Under the pieces are notes generated by a model. It had not been told where the DNA came from. It did no database searches and saw only the letters and a list, made by a program, of their open reading frames with translations. The position numbers were made by a program, and so were the translations under genes. A stretch of DNA of 64,000 bases from an uncultured Paracoccaceae bacterium (GTDB lineage Bacteria > Pseudomonadota > Alphaproteobacteria > Rhodobacterales > Rhodobacteraceae): the NCBI GenBank assembly GCA_947495795.1, contig CANMAI010000001.1, positions 496,001 through 560,000 on the forward strand, read 5' to 3'. Positions 1-8,784 of this stretch are shown in pieces. Positions within the stretch are counted from its first letter, which is position 1. Every line of letters begins with the position of its first letter.

Positions 1-13
1 ACAGGATTACTTA

Positions 14-38
14 AGAAAGAAGCTGATCAGCTCTTTCT
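14..38 (-). terminator. possible terminator hairpin downstream of parB
   Basis: AGAAAG and CTTTCT flank the perfect palindrome AGCTGATCAGCT, with one unpaired A. Read on the minus strand the hairpin is followed by TTCTTTCTT, a weak T-rich tail, 44 bases after the parB stop. It may end the mnmE-to-parB operon. The tail is poor, so this is tentative. The rest of 1-82 shows no gene. Confidence 0.35.
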
Positions 39-82
39 GTGTGAGGCTGGATATCCAGTTCTCAACTATATTATAAAATCAA

Positions 83-964
83 TTATTGATTAAGAAGCTG
101 GCAAATATCGTCTAGTTGGTCCAAGGATTTATACTTAATCTTTATTTCACCCTCGCCAGCCTCTGACAGATGGGTTATCGAAACACGCATTTTCAGATGC
201 GCCGTTAGATCTGCCTCCAGTGCTCTTGTATCTGCGTCTTTATCCGACGGCTTAGGCACAGAGCTATCTTTTGTACGTTTCCCGGTCTTTGCCAATTGTT
301 CAGCTTGGCGAACGGACAACCCATTGTCGATAATGTGTTGTGCCAGCCCGGTCGGATCTTCCGCACCCAGCAACGCACGGGCATGACCGGCAGACAATGC
401 ACCTGCGTTGACCATTGCCTGGACGACATCAGGCAAATTCAGAAGTCTCAAAAGATTTGCAATGTGGCTCCGACTCTTACCAAGACTTGAGGCGAGTTTT
501 TCTTGAGTGTGCCCAAACCGATCCATGAGCTGACGATAGCCCAAAGCTTCCTCAAGGGGATTGAGATCAGAGCGCTGGACATTTTCGATGATTGCTAACT
601 CAAGTACCTCGCTGTCAGATAGATCTCTGATAAGGACAGGCACTTCATGCAGCGACGCCCGTTGTGCTGCCCGCCATCTGCGCTCCCCGGCAACAATTTC
701 ATAGTGATCACTCCTTGACGGATGTTGTCTTACGATAATTGGTTGAAGTATGCCCTTTTCCCTGATCGATGCGGCAAGATCCGCCAAAGCATCCTCTTTG
801 AACACGCGACGTGGCTGGTCAGGGTTTGCTGACATCGCTTCGATGGGCAACACTGTGTCCGGGCGAACAGACTTTGTATTTTCGTTAACACTATCTTCGC
901 CAGTGTCAGCAAGGAGAGCTGAGAGACCACGGCCAAGGCTTTTCTTGTTCTGACGTGCAGCCAT
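83..964 (-). CDS. parB: chromosome partitioning protein ParB
   Basis: ParB is the CTP-dependent DNA clamp that loads on parS sites and, with ParA, segregates the replication origin. The 293-residue length is normal. Visible parts are the N-terminal segment SLGRGLSALL (9-18) that contacts ParA, the CTP-binding GERRWR motif at 93-98, the conserved ENVQR-LNPLEEA stretch at 127-140, a helix-turn-helix around 151-175 for parS recognition, and a C-terminal dimerisation domain. The ATG is preceded by a GGGGG ribosome-binding stretch and lies 5 bases after the parA stop, so the two are co-translated. Its probable binding sites are in the same operon (2336-2351 and 4244-4259). Confidence 0.97.
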   Translation of the reverse strand: MAARQNKKSLGRGLSALLADTGEDSVNENTKSVRPDTVLPIEAMSANPDQPRRVFKEDALADLAASIREKGILQPIIVRQHPSRSDHYEIVAGERRWRAAQRASLHEVPVLIRDLSDSEVLELAIIENVQRSDLNPLEEALGYRQLMDRFGHTQEKLASSLGKSRSHIANLLRLLNLPDVVQAMVNAGALSAGHARALLGAEDPTGLAQHIIDNGLSVRQAEQLAKTGKRTKDSSVPKPSDKDADTRALEADLTAHLKMRVSITHLSEAGEGEIKIKYKSLDQLDDICQLLNQ

Positions 965-969
965 GGTGG

Positions 970-1770
970 TTACCCCCTTTGATGGTCTCGTGTCTGCGTG
1001 CTGTGAAGGACTTCATCTGCGAGCTTCTGATATGCAATGCTTCCGGAGCTTCTGGGATCATATATAACCCCTGGCAGACCGTGAGAAGGGGCTTCACTCA
1101 ACCGAACATTCCTTGGGATAACCGTTTTCAGAACAAGTGCCCCCAGATTGGCCCTCACGTCTTGGGCAACCTGATCCGACAGTCTGTTCCGCGTATCAAA
1201 CATCGTAAGCAACACCCCGAGAATCTTTAGGTCAGGATTCACTGAGTTTCTAATTTCTCTAATACTTCCAAGGAGTTGGCTTAAACCTTCCAATGCGAAG
1301 AACTCACATTGGAGAGGGACAATAACCTGATCGGCCGCCGTCAGCGCGTTGACAGTCAGCAGATTCAGAGACGGCGGACAATCGATAAGAATATAGTCGT
1401 AATCCCCGCCTGAATCGCTATCAATTGCCCTTTTCAAGCGGAGAAACCGGTCTCTTTGAGAGCCCAGATCAATATCAATCGAGCTGAGATCTGGTTTCGC
1501 GGACACGACTGAAAGATTGGCTAAACTAGTGCTCATTGCTGCCGCCGTGAGCGTTGCATCGGACAAAAGAACATCGTGCACAGATATTTCTCTATCTGCA
1601 CGACCGATGCCGACACCGGTGGAAGCGTTACCTTGCGGGTCTGCATCAATCATAAGAACTTTCTTGCCGCGTCCAGCAAGAGATGTTGCAAGATTGATAG
1701 CCGTTGTTGTCTTCCCAACGCCGCCCTTCTGATTGGTGATGGCGATTTTAACTGATCTATTCCGAGTCAT
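970..1770 (-). CDS. parA: chromosome partitioning ATPase ParA
   Basis: ParA is a deviant Walker ATPase that binds DNA non-specifically when ATP-bound and moves ParB-parS complexes. From the chosen start the protein is 266 residues, with the deviant P-loop KGGVGKTT at 15-22, the Walker A' segment DADPQGN near 40-46 and the Walker B region ILIDCPPSL near 117. The ATG at 1770 gives the N-terminus MTRNRSVKIAITNQKGG and has GGTG just upstream. An upstream in-frame ATG at 1821 would add 17 residues unlike the family. The start overlaps the 3' end of rsmG by 14 bases, which suggests translational coupling. Confidence 0.96.
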   Translation of the reverse strand: MTRNRSVKIAITNQKGGVGKTTTAINLATSLAGRGKKVLMIDADPQGNASTGVGIGRADREISVHDVLLSDATLTAAAMSTSLANLSVVSAKPDLSSIDIDLGSQRDRFLRLKRAIDSDSGGDYDYILIDCPPSLNLLTVNALTAADQVIVPLQCEFFALEGLSQLLGSIREIRNSVNPDLKILGVLLTMFDTRNRLSDQVAQDVRANLGALVLKTVIPRNVRLSEAPSHGLPGVIYDPRSSGSIAYQKLADEVLHSTQTRDHQRG

Positions 1771-2383
1771 GTTCACCGATCTTGTATTCCAGCACCGCAC
1801 CGTCGGATTGAGCATCCGCATGGTGTACCTGAGGGCTTGGGTAACCCTTCCTCACACTCGCTTCAATCTCGGATTTGTAAGTTCGGCCTTTCGGGAAGAG
1901 AAGTACGCAGCTTTCCGCCATATGGGGCCAAGAGTATTCCAGCAACTGCCCGAGAGGTGCCAAGGCCCTGGCCGAGATCACATCTGCACCCTGCTGGGGG
2001 ATAACTTCTATTCTTTCATTCAGAACGAGTGCTTTAAGAGAAAGATCCCTTATAGTTTTCTCCAGGAAAACTGCCTTTCTCTGATCGCTCTCGACAAGCG
2101 TAACTGTCAGATCTTGAGCTTTCTCCAAAGCCAAAATCGAGATGACGACACCTGGCAAGCCACCACCAGAACCCAGATCAAGCCAATGCTGTGACTGCTT
2201 TGGCATGAAGCCAAACAGAACCGTGGACTCACAAATATGTCTTTGCCAAATCTCCTTTTCTGTGGATTTGCCTATGAGATTAATTGCAGGCGTCCACTTC
2301 AGTAAGGATGCAACATATTCCTGAAGCCGCTGATTTGTTTCACGTGAAACATGCGGGATGGTGAAATTAAAAAGGTCGCTCAC
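1757..2383 (-). CDS. rsmG: 16S rRNA (guanine-N7) methyltransferase RsmG (GidB)
   Basis: RsmG uses S-adenosylmethionine to methylate N7 of G527 (E. coli numbering) in 16S rRNA; its loss gives low-level streptomycin resistance in several bacteria. The 208-residue protein shows the SAM-binding loop WLDLGSGGGLPGVV at 67-80. It begins with GTG (cac on the plus strand at 2381-2383), overlapping the mnmG TAG by one base. Codons 10-16 (PHVSRET) carry a perfect parS site, so the protein sequence here is constrained by the centromere function. The order mnmG-rsmG-parA-parB is the classical origin-proximal arrangement. Confidence 0.95.
   Translation of the reverse strand: MSDLFNFTIPHVSRETNQRLQEYVASLLKWTPAINLIGKSTEKEIWQRHICESTVLFGFMPKQSQHWLDLGSGGGLPGVVISILALEKAQDLTVTLVESDQRKAVFLEKTIRDLSLKALVLNERIEVIPQQGADVISARALAPLGQLLEYSWPHMAESCVLLFPKGRTYKSEIEASVRKGYPSPQVHHADAQSDGAVLEYKIGEHDSE
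2336..2351. promoter_or_regulatory. parS: parS centromere site inside rsmG
   Basis: Perfect 16-bp palindrome TGTTTCACGTGAAACA, identical to the bacterial parS consensus, within the 5' coding region of rsmG. It lies about 5.4 kb from the probable origin and is the expected loading site for ParB encoded at 83-964. Confidence 0.95.
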
Positions 2384-4260
2384 TATGCGGATTTCTCAGT
2401 CACGTAGTAGGAGACAGCTGTTAAAATCAGTGTAAGAGCAGTTGGCGTAATACCTTCGATGCGTCTCGCTTGAGAAAGCGTCTTCGGAGATGCCTTGGAA
2501 AGCTTTTCCTTCAGTTCCGTCGAAAGCCCCTTGATAGTGTTGTAGTCCAAACCAAACGGGATCGTTACATCCTCCTCTTTGCGAAGAAGAGCTACTTCCC
2601 TAGCCTGCCGCTCCAAATAAGGTGCGTACAGAACCTCACGTTCAACTTGACGTCTTATAGACTCCTCAACCAGAGAAAGCTGTGGGTCCAACTCAAACAA
2701 GTTCTCAAATCGTACACCGGCAATGTTAAGAAGCTCCCCGCCAGAGCGGCGGACACCATCTTGATTAACGCTTAGTCCGGCTTTCTTAGCTTCATTGGGG
2801 GAAACACTCATGTCTACCAGAGCAGCATGCGCCTTTTCCAAATCCATTGCCTTCGCTCTGAAGGCACACCAGCGAGCTTCCGACACCAAACCGATATCTC
2901 TGGCCAATGGAGTCAAGCGCTGATCCGCATTATCGGCACGAAGGGCCAACCTGAATTCCGCCCGCGAGGTAAACATTCGGTAGGGCTCTGATACACCATG
3001 GGACGTAAGGTCATCAATCATGACACCGATATAGCTTTCGGACCTACTCAACACGAATGCCCCACCACTGCGGCTGCGAAGAGTCGCATTAACGCCCGCA
3101 ATCAACCCCTGCGCCGCAGCTTCTTCATAGCCGGTTGTTCCATTTATCTGCCCAGCAAGAAACAGATTCTCCATAGATTGCAGCTCCAGGCTCTGTGTCA
3201 AAGCACGTGGATCAACATAATCATACTCAATTGCATAACCTGGCTTCAATATTTGAACGTCTCCAAGACCATTGAGTGTTCGAACGAATCTCTCCTGGAT
3301 CGAAACAGGGAGAGAATTCGAGATTCCATTTGGATACACCACGTCGCAATCTATACCCTCAGGCTCCAGGAAAACTTGATGGGAAGACTTATCTGCAAAC
3401 CTTTCGACCTTGTCTTCAATTGATGGACAATATCGAGGTCCAACTCCGGATACATTTCCGGAATACATCGCCGATTGATTGATATTCTCACTGATGATGT
3501 TGTGCGTTTCAGCATTTGTATGTGTAATACCGCATTCAATTTGCCGTTGCTCAGCCTGCGTCGTCATAAACGACAAGAAATGCGGATCTTCATCCGCACG
3601 CTGCATTTCAACAGAAGACCAATCAATCGAACGAGAACTAAGCCGTGGAGGCGTTCCTGTCTTCAGTCGACCCATTGGAAGGCCCAGAGCCTTCATCCTA
3701 GAGGCTAACCTCGTGCTTGCAGGGTCATCATTCCGTCCACCAGGCGTTTGGGACGATCCAATATGCATAACTCCGTTCAAAAAGGTGCCTGCTGTCAGAA
3801 TAACGGTCGAAGACTTAACCACACTACCGTCCTGAAGAACCACCCCTGCAGCTTTACCACCTTCCACAACCAGATCCGTCACAGCACCTTCAATCACTTT
3901 CAGGCCCGTCGCTTTGTCGAACTCTGCCTGCATCGCCTGACGATAAAGGACACGGTCGGCCTGCGTCCTCGGCCCCTGCACAGCTGGGCCTTTACGCCGA
4001 TTTAGCAATCGGTACTGAATTGCAGCGTGATCCGCGCCGCGGCCCATAAGACCACCCATTGCATCAATTTCCCGAACCAAATGCCCCTTGCCAATTCCTC
4101 CGATTGCAGGATTGCAGGACATCTCACCAATACGATCAAAGCGATGTGTTACCAGCGCTACGCGCGCACCCATCCGATAGCTAGCATGCGCTGCCTCCAC
4201 GCCCGCGTGACCGCCACCGACAACCACAACATCGAACAGATTATGTTTCACGTGAAACAT
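2383..4260 (-). CDS. mnmG: tRNA uridine-5-carboxymethylaminomethyl modification enzyme MnmG (GidA)
   Basis: MnmG is the FAD/NADH subunit of the MnmE-MnmG complex that installs the (carboxymethyl)aminomethyl group on wobble U34 of certain tRNAs. The 625-residue protein has the FAD-binding motif GGGHAGVEAA at 15-24, the GGIGKGHLVREIDAMGG signature near 54-70, and the C-terminal helical domain that docks on MnmE. The first codons (MFHVKH) are written by a parS site, which makes the N-terminus slightly longer than in enteric homologues. It starts 2 bases after the mnmE stop, so both partners come from one transcript. Confidence 0.97.
   Translation of the reverse strand: MFHVKHNLFDVVVVGGGHAGVEAAHASYRMGARVALVTHRFDRIGEMSCNPAIGGIGKGHLVREIDAMGGLMGRGADHAAIQYRLLNRRKGPAVQGPRTQADRVLYRQAMQAEFDKATGLKVIEGAVTDLVVEGGKAAGVVLQDGSVVKSSTVILTAGTFLNGVMHIGSSQTPGGRNDDPASTRLASRMKALGLPMGRLKTGTPPRLSSRSIDWSSVEMQRADEDPHFLSFMTTQAEQRQIECGITHTNAETHNIISENINQSAMYSGNVSGVGPRYCPSIEDKVERFADKSSHQVFLEPEGIDCDVVYPNGISNSLPVSIQERFVRTLNGLGDVQILKPGYAIEYDYVDPRALTQSLELQSMENLFLAGQINGTTGYEEAAAQGLIAGVNATLRSRSGGAFVLSRSESYIGVMIDDLTSHGVSEPYRMFTSRAEFRLALRADNADQRLTPLARDIGLVSEARWCAFRAKAMDLEKAHAALVDMSVSPNEAKKAGLSVNQDGVRRSGGELLNIAGVRFENLFELDPQLSLVEESIRRQVEREVLYAPYLERQAREVALLRKEEDVTIPFGLDYNTIKGLSTELKEKLSKASPKTLSQARRIEGITPTALTLILTAVSYYVTEKSA
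4244..4259. promoter_or_regulatory. parS: parS centromere site at the mnmG start
   Basis: Second perfect copy of TGTTTCACGTGAAACA, covering codons 1-6 of mnmG. It lies 1.9 kb from the site in rsmG and about 3.5 kb from the probable origin. Confidence 0.95.
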
Positions 4261-4262
4261 CC

Positions 4263-5567
4263 CTACTTGCCAATGCAGAAACTAGAAAACACTACATCCA
4301 GTAGGTCTTCCACATCCATATACCCTATAAGGCTTCCAATTCGAGCTGTCGAAACACGCAAATCTTCTGCACAAAGGTCAAGATCAAAAGATTCAGCCTT
4401 CAACCGCCTTGCTGCTTGTTTCAAAGACTCACAAGCCTCCTCCAGCCCGACCTTATGCCGTAACCGAGTTGCGGAAGCAACAATCGAGGCCCGCGCCGCA
4501 ACAGTAGCACCAAGCCGATCACACAATGCCTCGACACCAAGTCCTGTAAGTCCGGAAACAGATCCTTCACCGTGCTTGAGAACGTCACCTTTCGCCCTCA
4601 AAACGATATCGTCTGCTTGCTGCGTGATTTCAAAGTCTTCCACCCTATCTCCTTCATCCAGAAGGAAGATCCGAATGTCAGCACCCGCCGCACGATTTCT
4701 CGCCCTGTCGATGCCCAACCCTTCTACCCGGTCATCCGTCTCGCGCAAACCGGCTGTATCAAGCACCGTCACCTTCTGGCCCGATAGCTCCAGCTGCGCC
4801 TCCAGAACATCTCTAGTCGTTCCCGCAATCTCTGATGTAATAGCAACATCCCGCCGCGCCAAAGCATTCAGAAGGGTAGATTTCCCCACATTGGGCTTGC
4901 CGACGATCGCAACCTCAAATCCGGTCCGCACCCGATCAGCGATATCACATCCCCGTATTTCATCTTCCATTGAGCCAATAGTGCGCTGAATTAACAGATG
5001 TATCTCATCCGCCAAATCATCCGGAATATCTTCATCCGAGAAATCCAGAGTCGCCATAGCCAAGGCCATCGCCCGCTGCAAATCATTCCGCCAAGCCGTT
5101 AGAACACGCGAGAATTCCCCTTCAAATCCCCGAATAGCCTGGCGTCGCTGCGCCTCGGTCTCCGCATCTATAAGATCGCCCAGAGCCTCGACTTGGGTAA
5201 GATCGAGCCTCCCGTTCTCCATTGCACGCCTCGTAAATTCACCCGCTTCAGCAAATCTTGTACTCTCTCTTCTGGAAAGCACTTCCAGAACAGCCTTTAC
5301 CACCGCCCGGCTGCCATGCAGCTGAAGCTCGGCAACCCGCTCTCCTGTGAAACTTGCTCCTTCGGCAAACAAAAGCACAAGGCCACTATCCAACAAGCGC
5401 CCGTCCAAAGGGTCACGAAGCTCACGCAAAGCGGCAATCCGGGGTTCTGGCAAAGATCCCGCAAGAGAGGAAACACACTCCCAGGCATCCGGCCCAGAGA
5501 CCCGCACGATCGAAACGCCCGCACGCCCCGGAACTGTCGCCTCCGCAAAAATTGTTTCGTTCAACAT
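4263..5567 (-). CDS. mnmE: tRNA modification GTPase MnmE (TrmE)
   Basis: MnmE is the GTPase partner of MnmG in wobble-uridine modification. It shows the N-terminal tetrahydrofolate-binding domain beginning TIFAEATVPGRAGV, a G domain with P-loop GKPNVGKST near 220-228 and switch region GTTRD, and the family C-terminus FCIGK, whose Cys is functionally required in homologues. Three in-frame ATGs (5579, 5573, 5567) are possible; I chose 5567 (MLNETIF), which fits the family N-terminus and has GGGT six bases upstream. The rho terminator ends only 6 to 18 bases upstream of these starts, so the promoter must be inside rho or expression must pass through that hairpin. Confidence 0.95.
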   Translation of the reverse strand: MLNETIFAEATVPGRAGVSIVRVSGPDAWECVSSLAGSLPEPRIAALRELRDPLDGRLLDSGLVLLFAEGASFTGERVAELQLHGSRAVVKAVLEVLSRRESTRFAEAGEFTRRAMENGRLDLTQVEALGDLIDAETEAQRRQAIRGFEGEFSRVLTAWRNDLQRAMALAMATLDFSDEDIPDDLADEIHLLIQRTIGSMEDEIRGCDIADRVRTGFEVAIVGKPNVGKSTLLNALARRDVAITSEIAGTTRDVLEAQLELSGQKVTVLDTAGLRETDDRVEGLGIDRARNRAAGADIRIFLLDEGDRVEDFEITQQADDIVLRAKGDVLKHGEGSVSGLTGLGVEALCDRLGATVAARASIVASATRLRHKVGLEEACESLKQAARRLKAESFDLDLCAEDLRVSTARIGSLIGYMDVEDLLDVVFSSFCIGK

Positions 5568-5584
5568 TGTCATACCCATTGCTC

Positions 5585-5610
5585 AAAAAAAATCCGGGCA
5601 GAGCCCGGAT
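5585..5610 (-). terminator. intrinsic terminator after rho, abutting mnmE
   Basis: ATCCGGGC (5592-5599) and GCCCGGAT (5603-5610) form a perfect 8-bp stem with a 3-base loop, followed on the minus strand by eight T residues. It lies 25 bases after the rho stop and directly before the mnmE start, so it may also act as an attenuator for the mnmE-mnmG-rsmG-parA-parB operon. Confidence 0.85.
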
Positions 5611-5634
5611 CTTCAAGCCCAAAAAGAAAAGGTA

Positions 5635-6906
5635 TCAGGAATTCATCGAGTCGAAGAACTCAGAGTTCGACTTGGTCTGCTTCAATTTCCCAAGCAAAAA
5701 CTCGATAGCATCCGTCGTACCCATCGGGTTCAGAATACGCCGCAGCACGAACATCTTGGTCAGATCCACCTTTTCAACCAACAGCTCTTCTTTCCGCGTT
5801 CCCGATTTCAGGATATCGATTGCGGGGAAAACGCGCTTATCCGCAATCTTGCGATCCAGCACGATCTCAGAGTTACCTGTCCCCTTGAACTCCTCGAAAA
5901 TCACTTCATCCATGCGGCTGCCCGTATCGATCAAAGCAGTGGCAATAATAGTCAGAGAACCACCTTCTTCGATGTTCCGTGCAGCCCCAAAGAACCGCTT
6001 CGGCCTCTGCAAGGCATTCGCATCCACACCGCCGGTCAATACTTTGCCAGAGCTTGGTACAACCGTATTGAACGCACGCCCAAGCCGCGTGATCGAATCT
6101 AGCAGGATCACCACATCACGCTTATGCTCCACCAGACGCTTGGCCTTCTCGATCACCATCTCAGCTACAGCCACGTGCCGCGTCGCAGGCTCATCAAAGG
6201 TAGAGGAAACCACCTCGCCCTTTACCGAGCGCTGCATATCCGTCACCTCTTCCGGCCGTTCATCCACCAGCAGAACGATAAGGAAGCATTCAGGGTGGTT
6301 GGCCTCGATAGAAGCCGCAATATTCTGCAATATCACAGTCTTACCGGTTCTTGGCGGCGCTACGATAAGCGACCTCTGGCCTTTACCAATCGGCGCCACA
6401 AGGTCGATCACCCTCGCAGATTTGTCTTTGATGGTCGGATCCTCGATCTCCATCATCAACCGCTCGTCTGGGTAAAGCGGAGTCAGGTTATCAAAGTTCA
6501 CCTTATGCCGCGCCCGCTCCGGATCCTCAAAATTAATCTGGCTCACCTTCACAAGACCAAAATACTTCTCATTGTCCTTCGGTGCGCGGATCACACCCTC
6601 CACAGTATCACCCGTCCGCAGAGAAAACTTGCGGATCTGGTTTGGGCTCACATAGATATCATCCGGCCCCGGCAGATAGTTCGCCTCTGGAGAACGCAAA
6701 AATCCAAATCCGTCCTGCAAAACCTCCAGCACACCATCGCCGGAGATTTCCACACCCTCTTCCGCCAATTCCTTCAGAATAGCGAACATCATATCGCCCT
6801 TCCGCATGGTAGAGGCGTTTTCGATCTCCAGATCTTCAGCCATCGTCAAAAGATCAGCAGGAGTTTTTGCCTTGAGATCGGCGAGAGAGAGTTCGGTATA
6901 GTCCAT
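5635..6906 (-). CDS. rho: transcription termination factor Rho
   Basis: Rho is the hexameric RNA-dependent ATPase/translocase that ends untranslated transcripts. The 423-residue protein has the N-terminal helical Rho_N domain (about 5-47), a cold-shock-type RNA-binding domain with DGFGFLR at 65-71, the Walker A loop APPRTGKT at 183-190, [11 protein letters not shown] (Walker B region) and the Q-loop/R-loop region [12 protein letters not shown]. The ATG at 6906 has AGGTTT upstream and gives the standard start [12 protein letters not shown]. It is transcribed away from the probable origin, with a leader of over 100 bases that may serve autoregulation. Confidence 0.97.
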   Translation of the reverse strand: MDYTELSLADLKAKTPADLLTMAEDLEIENASTMRKGDMMFAILKELAEEGVEISGDGVLEVLQDGFGFLRSPEANYLPGPDDIYVSPNQIRKFSLRTGDTVEGVIRAPKDNEKYFGLVKVSQINFEDPERARHKVNFDNLTPLYPDERLMMEIEDPTIKDKSARVIDLVAPIGKGQRSLIVAPPRTGKTVILQNIAASIEANHPECFLIVLLVDERPEEVTDMQRSVKGEVVSSTFDEPATRHVAVAEMVIEKAKRLVEHKRDVVILLDSITRLGRAFNTVVPSSGKVLTGGVDANALQRPKRFFGAARNIEEGGSLTIIATALIDTGSRMDEVIFEEFKGTGNSEIVLDRKIADKRVFPAIDILKSGTRKEELLVEKVDLTKMFVLRRILNPMGTTDAIEFLLGKLKQTKSNSEFFDSMNS

Positions 6907-6977
6907 GAAAAACCTTCAATAGCTGCCATTCACGCAGCGATTCAGTCGATAAGCGATATATACGACAAATAGGGGGC

Positions 6978-7005
6978 AGCACTTGTGTGGGCGAACGCCC
7001 GTGCT
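6978..7005 (-). other. hairpin in the rho leader
   Basis: On the minus strand AGCAC-GGGCG-TT-CGCCC-ACACAA-GTGCT folds into two stacked stems (6978-7005), between the putative rho promoter and the rho start. rho is autogenously controlled in well-studied bacteria, so a leader structure here is plausible, but its role is inferred only. Confidence 0.4.
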
Positions 7006-7013
7006 CTTTCTCC

Positions 7014-7043
7014 CCTATATTGGGAGTCTCATCAAAAAGTCAA
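7014..7043 (-). promoter_or_regulatory. putative sigma-70 promoter for rho
   Basis: On the minus strand TTGACT (7038-7043) is followed after 18 bases by TATAGG (7014-7019). This is the best -35/-10 pair between hemJ and rho and lies about 110 bases before the rho start. Confidence 0.45.
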
Positions 7044-7095
7044 CAGACACAAAGAAAAACGGGTCGCAATGCCGCTCCTTTGCCCAAAAACGCTT

Positions 7096-7542
7096 TCAGA
7101 ATGGCTTAACAACCACCATCAGAACGATCACGATCATCAGCACGGTGGGCACCTCGTTCATCAGCCTGTAAGTCCGCCCGCTTCGTGTATTCCGATCAGC
7201 TGCAAAATCCTTCCGGCATCTGGCCAACCACATATGGAAAACGGTCATCCCAATCACCATCAGGGCCTTCACATGAAACCAAATGTCTGAACTGAAATCG
7301 ACAATCCCGGGCGTCGCCACAAGTGTAAGCCCCAAAATCCATGTCACAATCATCGAAGGGTTCATAATGACCCGCAGCAATTTCTCTTCCATCATGATGA
7401 AAGTTTTTGAAAGTTCGCTACCCGGCTCTGCACGTTCAACATGGTGCACAAAGAGCCTTGGCAAATAGAACAAACCTGCCATCCAGGCAATCACTGCCAT
7501 AATGTGGAATGCCTTCACCCAGAGATAAATGTCCGCCAGCAT
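7096..7542 (-). CDS. hemJ: protoporphyrinogen oxidase HemJ
   Basis: HemJ is an inner-membrane, heme-binding protein that oxidises protoporphyrinogen IX to protoporphyrin IX in the penultimate step of heme synthesis in most alphaproteobacteria. The 148-residue protein has four predicted membrane helices; the conserved His of FHIMAVIAWMAGLFYLPRLF (12-31) near the N-terminus is the family signature. It lies beside the probable origin in the slot where many relatives carry hemE next to the origin. The ATG at 7542 gives MLADIYLWVKAFH, the normal N-terminus. Confidence 0.9.
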   Translation of the reverse strand: MLADIYLWVKAFHIMAVIAWMAGLFYLPRLFVHHVERAEPGSELSKTFIMMEEKLLRVIMNPSMIVTWILGLTLVATPGIVDFSSDIWFHVKALMVIGMTVFHMWLARCRKDFAADRNTRSGRTYRLMNEVPTVLMIVIVLMVVVKPF

Positions 7543-7970
7543 TCCAGATGTCTCCCGTTTCCTTTTCTTACCCTTACTTAAATATGAATCTTATAAAAGA
7601 TTGTTTTGGTAGTAGGTGAAGGGGAAAACGGGGATCCCCACAATTATCCCCAACCAGGCAAACCCTCTGGATAAAAGAGGGGAGCGATTTTGGCATCTGA
7701 AAATAACGCATACCAAAAATAGTATAATAATATCAGAATGTTATAGGAAACTTTCTGATACTTTCATCTCAAGCATTCGACTATGAGAGAGAAGGCAGAC
7801 CTAATTCACAGGTAATCCACAAACGCATCGCAGGCTTCCACATGTGAATGAAAGATGGCAAGGCCGATCAACAACGTGCACAGTTTTCGAAGGCTCTCAA
7901 AGCGATCGATAAGCTCCACAGATCATGCAAACCTTATCATCAGATTAATCCACAAGACAAAAAGGAACAT
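7543..7970. other. oriC: probable chromosomal replication origin (oriC)
   Basis: This 428-base stretch without genes lies between hemJ (minus) and ppsR (plus), the position of oriC in Caulobacter and other alphaproteobacteria (next to the ppsR/RP001 gene). It contains DnaA-box-like 9-mers: TTATCCCCA (7644-7652), TTATCCAGA on the minus strand (7666-7674), TAATTCACA (7802-7810) and TAATCCACA (7813-7821) one helical turn apart, and TAATCCACA (7946-7954). An AT-rich segment at about 7700-7765 could be the unwinding element, and includes an 8-bp inverted repeat TATCAGAA/TTCTGATA (7731-7738, 7753-7760). Genes diverge from it on both sides and parS sites are within 6 kb. No box is a perfect TTATCCACA, so exact limits are uncertain. 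Confidence 0.8.
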
Positions 7971-8783
7971 ATGTCAGATATCCGGATCACCCTTATATCA
8001 GACTCAACGGGAGAGACTGTTTCCCTCGCAGTTCAGGCAGCTGCCAGCCAGTTCGAGTCGAGCAAGGTAAAGATCGAAACTTTCTCCTTTATCGGTCGGC
8101 CATCCGAGCTTGAAACTCTCCCAGCCACAATCTGGGAAACCGCGGATCTGATTGTCTACACACTCGTACGTGCCGATACGAGCGAGGCTCTCCGCACCAA
8201 ATGCCAACAGCACGGCATTCAGTCCATTTCCCTGCTCGATCCACTCGTCACAGCGCTCTCCAATCGCCTCAAGGCTGCCCCATCTAGTCGCCCCGGGCAG
8301 CAATATGTTGTCAGTTCCGATTATTTCATACGCCTCTCCGCCCTCGATTACGCGATGAGCCATGATGACGGGCAAAATCCGGCCTATCTGGAAACAGCAG
8401 ATGTTATTCTCACGGGGGTCAGCCGCACATCCAAAACGCCGACATCGATCTATCTTGCGTATCAGGGCATCAAGGCGGCCAACGTTCCACTGGTCTACCG
8501 CCAATCTGTCCCGCCAAGCCTTCTGGCGGCCTTGGCAAGAGGCCAGCTTGTCGTTGGCCTCACGGCATCAGCAACACGTCTCGCCCAGATAAGAAGTCAG
8601 CGCCTTCAGTCATTGGAACGCAAGGATATCGAATACGCCGATAAAACACGCGTCGAAGATGAAATCGTTGAAGCGCGGCTTTTCTTTGATCGATACGATC
8701 TACCTGTAATAGATGTCACCCGCCGTTCCATCGAAGAAACAGCCGCTTCCATCAAAGTGCTCCTCCGCAATCGAGATCCGTAA
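7971..8783 (+). CDS. ppsR: pyruvate, phosphate dikinase / PEP synthase regulatory protein (DUF299 kinase-pyrophosphorylase)
   Basis: This family phosphorylates (with ADP) and dephosphorylates (by phosphorolysis) a threonine of PEP synthase or pyruvate phosphate dikinase, switching it off and on. From the ATG at 7971 the protein has 270 residues, with the N-terminal ISDSTGETV motif and the P-loop-like GVSRTSKTP at 149-157, both diagnostic. The start is set by AAAGGAA two bases upstream and by family length; the open frame extends back to 7848 but into the origin region. Which target enzyme it controls cannot be told from this window. Confidence 0.92.
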   Translation: MSDIRITLISDSTGETVSLAVQAAASQFESSKVKIETFSFIGRPSELETLPATIWETADLIVYTLVRADTSEALRTKCQQHGIQSISLLDPLVTALSNRLKAAPSSRPGQQYVVSSDYFIRLSALDYAMSHDDGQNPAYLETADVILTGVSRTSKTPTSIYLAYQGIKAANVPLVYRQSVPPSLLAALARGQLVVGLTASATRLAQIRSQRLQSLERKDIEYADKTRVEDEIVEARLFFDRYDLPVIDVTRRSIEETAASIKVLLRNRDP

Positions 8784-8784
8784 A

